From: Opitutia bacterium UBA957 | Lineage (GTDB): Bacteria > Verrucomicrobiota > Verrucomicrobiia > Opitutales > UBA953 | Assembly (NCBI GenBank): GCA_002293065.1 | Contig: DBCN01000002.1 | Location: forward strand, 17,805-25,839 | DNA: 8,035 nt | Direction of reading: 5' to 3' | Shown here: in pieces, positions 1 to 5,634 of the stretch | Numbering within the stretch: position 1 is the first letter of the stretch | Layout: each line of letters starts with the position of its first letter | Translations under genes and position numbers: made by a program | Notes under the pieces: generated by a model | Told to the model about the DNA's origin: nothing | Database searches by the model: none | The model's input: only the letters and a program-made list of their open reading frames with translations

Positions 1-1043
1 AGACGCACGACATCCGTATACTCGTAATCGAAGGCATACGGCAGGCCCGTCTTCACGGGGTCCGGAAGGTAGAACTCCCCAAAGGGCGATCGCCGCACCA
101 CCGCGATACTGCAGACCTGATAGGGAGCATGGGCCGACCGCGCCGTGGTCGCCCCGTTTGTCGCACCCTGTTGCTCCAGAGTAACGGTGATCGACTTAAA
201 GAGCTCCGGGGCGACGGTGACCGCGCCGCGCTCGCCACCCAGACGGACGACGCAAACCCCCCTCGGGTCGGCGCCCACGACGAAATCCCATTTACCTACG
301 CCCGCGATCGGCAAGGCATCCTCCGGCGAGCGTTCGTCGGGGGGGATGAAGACCAGCACCCGACGCACCGGACCACCCCGGTTACCCGGATAGTTAAAGC
401 GCTTGCGCCAGAGCGGCCAATAACGTCGGCCAAGGTCATCGAGCACCTCGAGCCCGCCAGGGCCTTCCACCACAAGGAGCGACTCCTTCAGGGACTTGAC
501 CTCATCGGGCGTCAGCACGGGAGCTTCGGCCCCGGGGCGGCGCTGCGGGGCTTCGTTCGCGAGCACGGGGGCGGAAGCGAAGAGCACGACCTCGACGGGG
601 CCAGCGACGCGATGGTCGACCCAATCGATCAAGCCGTAGGGCACGGCGGTCATGGCTGCGGCCAAGAGGCCACCGGCGAGGACCGAGCGCCCCAAGGGCT
701 GGGCCGCCGCCAAAGCAGCCAGCAAGGCCCCACCGGCGAAGCCCGCGGCATGGATGGCGATGGCGGCGCCGAGGTTCCAGCGGGCGAAGGCATAGTCGTC
801 GACGTCACCCGTCCACTGGACGTAATAGAGCTTGGCGATGGCCCAAAGCACCCCCAGTAACGCGCCGAGCAACGGGGCGAAGCGAGGGCCGAGCCGCTCG
901 TACGGACGGGTCACCAAGGTCGATGCGACCGCCGCCACCAACCCGCCGAAGAAGGCCCCCTTGATCGAAGCGACCCCCGTGAAGGCAGCCGCCAGGATCA
1001 GGAAACCCCAGGTGAACCAGTAGGTTCGGCCGTAGTTTTTCAT
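1..1043 (-). CDS. Unrecognised multi-pass membrane protein, partial (C-terminus beyond window)
   Basis: An open frame of 347 codons without a stop runs from the ATG at 1041-1043 to the left edge, so the C-terminus is missing. The start is chosen because its ATG overlaps the glgC stop in an ATGA arrangement (TGA at 1040-1042), which suggests translational coupling; a weak GGTGG lies about 8 bases upstream. The first ~145 residues are strongly hydrophobic, with about five candidate membrane segments near residues 9-26, 28-45, 55-74, 90-113 and 120-141. They start with MKNYGRTYWF and are separated by short charged loops. A further hydrophobic stretch at 150-162 leads into a soluble region from about 165 to the edge, with no motif I recognise. 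That region is rich in Arg, Pro and Val and looks beta-rich. Family unknown. Co-expression with GlgC is inferred from the overlap; a role in glycogen metabolism is not shown. Confidence 0.85.
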   Translation of the reverse strand, partial: MKNYGRTYWFTWGFLILAAAFTGVASIKGAFFGGLVAAVASTLVTRPYERLGPRFAPLLGALLGVLWAIAKLYYVQWTGDVDDYAFARWNLGAAIAIHAAGFAGGALLAALAAAQPLGRSVLAGGLLAAAMTAVPYGLIDWVDHRVAGPVEVVLFASAPVLANEAPQRRPGAEAPVLTPDEVKSLKESLLVVEGPGGLEVLDDLGRRYWPLWRKRFNYPGNRGGPVRRVLVFIPPDERSPEDALPIAGVGKWDFVVGADPRGVCVVRLGGERGAVTVAPELFKSITVTLEQQGATNGATTARSAHAPYQVCSIAVVRRSPFGEFYLPDPVKTGLPYAFDYEYTDVVR

Positions 1044-2335
1044 TCGCCGACCACCGTGCCAGGGGGAACGACCGCACCCTTCTTGACCACGATGACGCCA
1101 TCACGGACGAACAAAGATTCGCTTTCCCACTTTTCGGGCAGGCCGGTCGGCGAGAGTCGGCAACCCGCGCCGATGCGGGCATTCTTGTCGATGATGGCGT
1201 TGCGGATGACGCAGTTTGGGCCGACGCCGATGTCGGGACGACCGAGGCCGTGGTTCTTGGCGAGGTCGTGCGGACGCTCGAAGGCGTCCGCGCCCATCAT
1301 GACGACGTTCTCGAGGCGGGAGCCGCCGCGGATGACCGAGCGCACGCCGATGACGCAACGATGGATTTCCGAGTCGTCAACGATGGCACCGTCGGCCATC
1401 AGCACGCGCTGGGCTTTGCAGCCGTTGAGTTTGGCCGTCGGCAGGTAGCGGGCGTGCGTGTAGACCGGATTGGCGCCGTCGAAGAAATCGAACGGCGGCA
1501 CGGGATCGGTCAGCGTCAGGTTGCACTCCCAAAAAGAGCCCACCGTGCCGATGTCTTCCCAATACCCGTCGAAGACATAGCCCAACATGCGCTTCGTCTT
1601 GAGCAGGCCGGGGATCACTTCCTTGCCGAAGTCGGTCTGCGCCGGGTCCGCCAGGGCTTCCCGCATCACCCGACCGGAGAAGAGGTAGATGCCCATCGAT
1701 GCGAGGCAATAGGGACGGTCGGATTTGTCCGCGAGGCGGGCGCGGGCGTTGCCACCGAGGACGAGGGACTTGATGACCTCCGGATCCTTGGGCTTTTCGA
1801 CGAACTCAACGACGCGCAGGTCAGGGTTCACGCGCATGACGCCCAGCGCGGAAACCTGATCGGAGGGCATGGCCTTCGCGGCGATGGTCACGTCGGCCGC
1901 CGATTCGATATGCTGCCGGGCGAGGTCGGCGAAATCGAGGCGGTAGAGCTGGTCGCCCGAGAGGATGAGGACCAGATCCTCGTCCTTCAGGTTGTAGTGA
2001 TGCAGGTTCTGGCGGACCGCGTCGGCCGTGCCCTGATACCACGACTCCTTGTCGCCCGTCTGCTCGGCGGCGAGGATGTCGACGAAACCACGGCCGAAGC
2101 CGTCGAACTTGTAGGTTTGCTGGATGTGCTTGTGCAGGGAAGCCGTGTTGAATTGCGTCAGCACGAAGATCTGGTTGAAGCCCGAGTTGAGGCAGTTGCT
2201 GATCGGGATGTCGACCAACCGGTAGTTGCCCGCGAGGGGTACGGCCGGCTTGCAGCGATCCTTGGTCAGCGGGTACAGGCGGGAACCGCGGCCGCCTCCC
2301 ATGATGATGCAGATGACTCGAGGAAGGGTGTGCAT
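1040..2335 (-). CDS. glgC: ADP-glucose pyrophosphorylase (glucose-1-phosphate adenylyltransferase)
   Basis: This 431-residue cytoplasmic enzyme makes ADP-glucose and pyrophosphate from glucose-1-phosphate and ATP, the committed step of bacterial glycogen synthesis. Its length is normal for the family. Visible motifs are the nucleotide-binding GGGRGSRLYPLT (13-24) followed by KPAVPL, WYQGTADAV (99-107), SGDQLYRLD (126-134), the sugar-phosphate-site VEFVEKP (176-182), SMGIYLF (213-219) and YWEDIG (258-263). From about residue 290 the repeats fit the C-terminal left-handed beta-helix. The phrases RLVDIPISNCLNS, IIDKNARIG (381-389) and VIVVKKG (414-420) resemble the plant and cyanobacterial branch more than E. 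coli GlgC. The ATG at 2335 gives the expected short N-terminus; no Shine-Dalgarno precedes it, and the leader CTCCTCCTGCCC is pyrimidine-rich. No glgA, glgB or glgP is visible in the window. The stop overlaps the start of the downstream membrane-protein gene. Confidence 0.97.
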   Translation of the reverse strand: MHTLPRVICIIMGGGRGSRLYPLTKDRCKPAVPLAGNYRLVDIPISNCLNSGFNQIFVLTQFNTASLHKHIQQTYKFDGFGRGFVDILAAEQTGDKESWYQGTADAVRQNLHHYNLKDEDLVLILSGDQLYRLDFADLARQHIESAADVTIAAKAMPSDQVSALGVMRVNPDLRVVEFVEKPKDPEVIKSLVLGGNARARLADKSDRPYCLASMGIYLFSGRVMREALADPAQTDFGKEVIPGLLKTKRMLGYVFDGYWEDIGTVGSFWECNLTLTDPVPPFDFFDGANPVYTHARYLPTAKLNGCKAQRVLMADGAIVDDSEIHRCVIGVRSVIRGGSRLENVVMMGADAFERPHDLAKNHGLGRPDIGVGPNCVIRNAIIDKNARIGAGCRLSPTGLPEKWESESLFVRDGVIVVKKGAVVPPGTVVGE

Positions 2336-2339
2336 GGGC

Positions 2340-2381
2340 AGGAGGAGATACCAACAGTCTCGCCCCGCGGGGAAACCTCCT
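2340..2381 (-). promoter_or_regulatory. Nested inverted repeat in the glgC leader
   Basis: On the glgC-sense strand, AGGAGG lies about 40 bases before the ATG and is complementary to CCTCCT, which ends 4 bases before the ATG. The palindrome CCCCGCGGGG sits between the arms. If the transcript starts upstream of 2381, the leader could fold into a hairpin abutting the start codon. The transcription start is unknown, so whether it is an RNA element, a DNA operator or chance is undecided. Confidence 0.4.
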
Positions 2382-2409
2382 CAAGCGAAAAGCCCGAATG
2401 GCGGCTTGA
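2381..2409. promoter_or_regulatory. Candidate operator dyad TCAAGC-N17-GCTTGA
   Basis: A perfect 6-bp inverted repeat with a 17-bp spacer lies roughly midway between the two divergent starts (2335 and 2445). Half-sites about two helical turns apart suit a dimeric regulator, but no regulator gene is visible in the window. A 6-bp dyad could occur by chance. Confidence 0.3.
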
Positions 2410-2444
2410 AGACGGACCGATGGCAGGTTTGCTACGACTCCCGC

Positions 2445-3239
2445 ATGGCCTTCGCCTTCCACATCCTCGGCACGAGCAGTTCCGGCAACTGCTCCATCCT
2501 GGAGTCGGGCGGCACGCGCATCATGCTGGACGCCGGCTTCCAGGGCCCGCGGCTGGAAGCCTCCTTGGCCAAGCTGGGGCTCGCCTGCGCCGCGGTGGAC
2601 GCGGTCCTCATCACGCACGAGCATTCCGACCACTGCATCGGGCTCGCCGCCCTGCTCCGCCAAAACCCCGCGTTAAAGGTCTTCGCCAACCGCGAGACGG
2701 CCCGTCGCATCCAAGGAGCGCTGAAGGTGAAGCCCGATTGGCAACTCTTCGAGACAGGCACGACGTTCGAATTCCGTGGGCTCCAGATCACCTCGATTCC
2801 GATCCCCCACGATGCCGCCGACCCGGTCGGGTATGCCGTGGACTGCCCCGGCGAGGACGGCCACCACGCGCGCCGCGTGACTTGGCTGACGGACCTCGGG
2901 CATGCGACCGACGTGGTGCGGCATCATTGCGCGCTGGCGGACATCCTCGTCCTGGAAGCGAATTACGACGACGAGATGCTCGACCTGTCCAAGCGACCGC
3001 TGCACCTCAAGCAGCGTATCCGCGGCAACCATGGCCACCTCTCCAACCATGCCGCCCGCGACCTGCTGCTCGGCTTGCGCGAATGGCAGACCTCGGAACT
3101 CTTCCTCGGCCACCTGAGCAAGGAGTGCAACCGCACCATCCTCGTGGACGAGGTCATGAATGCGGTCCGCGCGCACAAAGGGGACCTCCGCGTCACCGTG
3201 GTGGATCCGCTCGAGGATAGCCCCGTCAGCACCTGGTAG
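2445..3239 (+). CDS. MBL-fold metal-dependent hydrolase, YycJ/WalJ type
   Basis: This 264-residue soluble protein of the metallo-beta-lactamase superfamily is close to the usual length of YycJ/WalJ proteins. The N-terminal HILGTSSSGN (6-15) matches the family's glycine/serine-rich opening. The metal-binding motif THEHSDH is at 57-63. Further likely ligands are His122 (IPIPHDA), Asp150 (WLTDLGH) and His223 (LGHLSKECN). The stretch EANYD followed by HLKQRIRGNHGHLSN (187-201) is characteristic of this subfamily, linked elsewhere to exonuclease activity and cell-wall or DNA-repair phenotypes. The ATG at 2445 is chosen because the family domain starts right after it; the frame stays open upstream to 2226, but that part overlaps glgC and matches nothing. 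There is no Shine-Dalgarno (CGACTCCCGC precedes the ATG). No walK or walR neighbours are present, so the exact substrate and role are not settled. Confidence 0.92.
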   Translation: MAFAFHILGTSSSGNCSILESGGTRIMLDAGFQGPRLEASLAKLGLACAAVDAVLITHEHSDHCIGLAALLRQNPALKVFANRETARRIQGALKVKPDWQLFETGTTFEFRGLQITSIPIPHDAADPVGYAVDCPGEDGHHARRVTWLTDLGHATDVVRHHCALADILVLEANYDDEMLDLSKRPLHLKQRIRGNHGHLSNHAARDLLLGLREWQTSELFLGHLSKECNRTILVDEVMNAVRAHKGDLRVTVVDPLEDSPVSTW

Positions 3240-3243
3240 CGGC

Positions 3244-5175
3244 TTACTTGCCGGTCGGCACCGGCACCTCGTCGCCCGCGGCGGGGATCGGCGTGGTCGT
3301 GGCGGCCTTGGCGACGGCCGATTTGGCCACCATTGCGGCCAAACGCTTCACCGCCGCACCGCACGAAGGCGAGGCGGGGTTCAGGTCCTGCGCGGCCATC
3401 CAAGCCGTCAAAGCGGCCGCTTCGCCGCCTTCCCGCTCGAGCTTCTCGGCTTGACCGATCAGGCGGGCGTAGTCGGCGACCAGCGGGGCGATGTCCGAGC
3501 GCGTCTTGGCGAGGACCAGGTCATCGCTCTCCGTCTTGGAGATTTCCACGATGACGTCCCAAGCCAGGTAAGGGTTGTTCTGCGAAGCCAGCACGGAGGC
3601 CTTCTGGATGTTGGCGTCGAGTTCGCCGACGCGGTTGATGACCTCACGGAGCTTGTCCGAACGGGCCTTGTCCTGCGCGAGGGCCAAGGCGAACTCGAGC
3701 TTCTTGTTGAAGACCTCCCGCCAGCGGGCTTCGGCGATCATGCGGTCGAACTCGGGCACCATCTGCGAAAGCTTGTCCTGGCGGCTCACGACCTGGTTGG
3801 CGAATTCCTTCACGGACGGATTCTGGGGCCAGATCTTGGTGGCACGTTCGAGGGCCGCCTCGGCCTTGGCGGTGTCGCCGCCGAGGGCGGCCTGCTTGGC
3901 GGAAAGCACCGCCATGTTGGAGGCGTTGATGGCGTTGTTGACGCGGGAGAGGATGGCGGCGCCGGGGAAGTCGCGGGCGCGGCCGCGCACCTTGTTCACG
4001 TAGCCTTCGACGTTGGCGAGGTCGCGCTCGTCGCCGAGGCGCTGGAGTTCGCGGAGGTCGCGCCAGAGGTCGAGCATCTCGCGTTTCTTCCCTTGGTCGT
4101 ACATCATCACCGCCGGTTCGAACTCACCGAGGAAGTAGGTCTCCTGGAGGCGCTCGAAGGCCCCGTAGAGTTCACCCTGCTTGTAGAGGTCGTCGACCGT
4201 GCGCATCCCGGTCGTGACGTCGTTCATCGCCTCGCGGGCCAAGGTGTCGACGGACTCCAAGGTGGGCACGAAATCCGAAACGGGGAAGAATTCCTTCACT
4301 TCCTTGGCGCCGACCCTGATGTTCTGGTTCCCGCCCTTGAACAGGACGCGGTAGAAGGCGCTGGAGATGAGGCAGTGCCGGTAGCGACGGGCGAGCAGGA
4401 AGCCCACCATCTGCGACTGGAACTCCACCTGGGCCTTCAAGCCCAGCGCCAACATCTCGGCGTTCTTGGCGAGGATCTCCGCCTGGGTGCGCTGCTCGTC
4501 CTTGACGCGATAGCCCAGCTCGGTCTGCCCTTGGGAGGTCTTGGTCAGGCCCGTCTTGCCGCCGTTCGCGGTCGTCGGTGAATTGGCCTTGGAGTCGTTC
4601 GCCTCCTCCATGCGTTCGGCCCGGTTGACGACCACGCCCTCCTGCGTCTTGCGCAGGGCTTCCAGCTGGTTCTTGTTGATGTTCAGGTCGCGGAACTCGG
4701 CGCGCATCGACCAAATCTTCTTCACCTGCGTGGCGATGGTCAGGCAATTATTGCCGTCGACCTCATGCTCGGCCGCGACGAAGAGCAGGTCGAAGGCCGC
4801 CTGCTGGCTGGCGTAGACGTTGTTCTGGTTGACCACATTGGGGCCGAGGATCTTCTCGATCTGCGTCAGGGTCGCGATGTACTTCGTCATGTCGCCGCCG
4901 GCGGCCGGCGAAGCGAGGTAACGTTCGAAACGCATGCGCATGGCGCGCGAGTTGCCCAGGTTGAAGGTCTTGCCCTTCCACTGCATGGAGCCGTTCTCCA
5001 TGTCGACGGAGTCGCTGTTCACGTCGAACAGGCGGTCGCCCATGGCCTCGCCGGAGGAGCTGCGGTAATCGCCGCCACCGCCACCGGAGACGGTGGCGCC
5101 GGGCTGCGGAGCCTGCGCGAGGGCGAGCGACGCGAAAGCGACGCAACCGAGGAAGGAACAAAGCAGTTTAGACAT
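3244..5175 (-). CDS. Exported 643-residue protein with TPR-like helical repeats, function unknown
   Basis: The N-terminus (MSKLLCSFLG, then a hydrophobic run to LALAQA at 17-22) is a clear Sec signal peptide with likely cleavage after Ala20 or Ala22. The mature protein would therefore be periplasmic or outer-membrane associated. It opens with a glycine-rich stretch (31-35) and an acidic, polar segment. From about 95 it is almost wholly predicted helix. TPR-like pairs are visible near 424-458 (ALGGDTAKAEAALERATKIW) and 566-601. A Thr/Gly/Asn-rich low-complexity linker lies at 193-220, and an Ala/Pro/Thr-rich tail ends the protein. I see no catalytic motif. The ATG at 5175 is preferred because it creates the signal peptide and sits 8 bp after the upstream gene's stop; the frame is open further upstream to 5427, but that part overlaps the upstream gene. 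No Shine-Dalgarno is present. It is the last gene of the transporter cluster and probably a scaffold or partner protein. Confidence 0.88.
   Translation of the reverse strand: MSKLLCSFLGCVAFASLALAQAPQPGATVSGGGGGDYRSSSGEAMGDRLFDVNSDSVDMENGSMQWKGKTFNLGNSRAMRMRFERYLASPAAGGDMTKYIATLTQIEKILGPNVVNQNNVYASQQAAFDLLFVAAEHEVDGNNCLTIATQVKKIWSMRAEFRDLNINKNQLEALRKTQEGVVVNRAERMEEANDSKANSPTTANGGKTGLTKTSQGQTELGYRVKDEQRTQAEILAKNAEMLALGLKAQVEFQSQMVGFLLARRYRHCLISSAFYRVLFKGGNQNIRVGAKEVKEFFPVSDFVPTLESVDTLAREAMNDVTTGMRTVDDLYKQGELYGAFERLQETYFLGEFEPAVMMYDQGKKREMLDLWRDLRELQRLGDERDLANVEGYVNKVRGRARDFPGAAILSRVNNAINASNMAVLSAKQAALGGDTAKAEAALERATKIWPQNPSVKEFANQVVSRQDKLSQMVPEFDRMIAEARWREVFNKKLEFALALAQDKARSDKLREVINRVGELDANIQKASVLASQNNPYLAWDVIVEISKTESDDLVLAKTRSDIAPLVADYARLIGQAEKLEREGGEAAALTAWMAAQDLNPASPSCGAAVKRLAAMVAKSAVAKAATTTPIPAAGDEVPVPTGK
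3249..3266. terminator. GC-rich hairpin at the convergent gene junction
   Basis: TGCCGGT and ACCGGCA form a perfect 7-bp stem around the tetraloop CGGC. It starts 10 bases after the MBL-gene stop and lies within the last codons of the 643-residue gene. No T-run follows on either strand, so it is not a standard intrinsic terminator. It could slow polymerase or protect transcript ends from either side; that is inference. Confidence 0.3.
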
Positions 5176-5183
5176 GGCGGGGT

Positions 5184-5573
5184 TCAAAAGCGTTCGAGGT
5201 CCTCGACGACGAGGAGGTCGCGGACGACGCGCACCTTGCACTTGAAGCGCTGACCGACCTCGAAGGTCTCGCCCGCGGCGAGCGGCACGAAGAGCGGGAC
5301 GCGGCCGGTGCCGCGGGAGATGTCGGTCGGCTTGACGGCGAGGACGCGGCCTTTGCCTTCCTCGTAGGCGAGCTGCTTCTCGATCTGGCAGTCGAAGCGG
5401 TAGGCGTTCCCCTGGAGCGTCGCCCAATCCTTGCGGTAATCGTCGACGGAGAACGGCGAGAGGTCGGTGAACTTGCCGCCGCCGGCGAAACGGGGGATCA
5501 CGATGGCCATGAGGACCACGATCACCAGGACGGGGATGCCGAGGGCGAAGAAAAGAGGGTTAACTTTGGACAT
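5184..5573 (-). CDS. Small membrane-anchored protein, possible OB-like domain, function unknown
   Basis: This 129-residue protein has one N-terminal hydrophobic helix (about residues 7-27, ending in IVIPRF) that fits an uncleaved signal anchor. It is followed by a roughly 95-residue domain that would face the periplasm. That domain alternates short predicted strands: NAYRFDCQIEKQL (56-68), GRVLAVKP (75-82), RVPLFVP (91-97), RFKCKVRVV (109-117) and LLVVEDLERF (120-129). The pattern suggests a small five-stranded barrel of OB type, a guess from spacing and not a family match. Cys62 and Cys111 could form a disulphide. The ATG is preceded by GGGTCCTCCCC with no Shine-Dalgarno. The gene lies 52 bp after the transporter gene and 8 bp before the exported TPR-like gene, so it is almost certainly co-transcribed with the latter. 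The family is unrecognised. Confidence 0.85.
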   Translation of the reverse strand: MSKVNPLFFALGIPVLVIVVLMAIVIPRFAGGGKFTDLSPFSVDDYRKDWATLQGNAYRFDCQIEKQLAYEEGKGRVLAVKPTDISRGTGRVPLFVPLAAGETFEVGQRFKCKVRVVRDLLVVEDLERF

Positions 5574-5581
5574 GGGGAGGA

Positions 5582-5634
5582 CCCAGGGGAGCTGGGCTTT
5601 TAAGAATCATAGAGAGGGCCGGGGATTAGTTCCA
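5582..5634 (-). promoter_or_regulatory. Possible internal promoter and 5' leader hairpin before the 129-residue gene
   Basis: On the minus strand a good -10-like TATGAT (plus coordinates 5606-5611) lies 17 bp from a poor -35-like TGGAAC (5629-5634). Transcription would start near 5599. The leader would then be only about 26 bases and would carry CCCAG/CTGGG arms (5582-5586 and 5592-5596), a 5-bp stem with a 5-base loop, just before the ATG. The -10 match is 5 of 6 and the -35 match 3 of 6. It could let the last two genes be transcribed without the transporter. Confidence 0.35.

Larger units (their letters stand above)
2336..2444. promoter_or_regulatory. Divergent intergenic region between glgC and the MBL-fold gene
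   Basis: These 109 bases must hold the promoters for both divergent genes. I see no convincing sigma-70 -35/-10 pair in either direction. The region does hold three inverted repeats: AGGAGG (2340-2345) with CCTCCT (2376-2381), the perfect palindrome CCCCGCGGGG (2363-2372) nested inside that pair, and TCAAGC (2381-2386) with GCTTGA (2404-2409). The dyads are seen directly. Their use as operators or mRNA structures is inference. Confidence 0.6.

Noticed and set aside
129..860. A 243-codon plus-strand open frame near the left edge
   Set aside because: The minus strand has an uninterrupted 347-codon frame from 1043 to the edge, with membrane segments and an ATGA overlap with glgC, a far better gene.
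2226..2444. Extension of the MBL protein to an upstream ATG at 2226
   Set aside because: The extra 73 residues overlap the glgC start on the other strand, look unlike any domain, and precede the normal family N-terminus.
1250..3220. A 656-codon plus-strand open frame covering the antisense of glgC and part of the MBL gene
   Set aside because: It lies opposite convincing glgC motifs and out of frame with the MBL gene. Its composition (Arg, Gly, Pro, His-rich) is that of a high-GC shadow frame.
3160..4581. A 473-codon plus-strand open frame antisense to the 643-residue exported protein
   Set aside because: The opposite frame has a signal peptide, sensible helical repeats and tight spacing to its neighbour; the plus-strand product looks like a high-GC shadow.
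5143..5175. Lipoprotein signal (FLGC, residues 8-11) in the exported TPR-like protein
   Set aside because: The cysteine comes only 11 residues in, with the hydrophobic core continuing beyond it; a standard signal peptide cleaved near Ala20-Ala22 fits better.
5176..5427. Extension of the 643-residue protein to an upstream ATG at 5427
   Set aside because: It would overlap the 129-residue gene out of frame and bury the signal peptide inside the protein.
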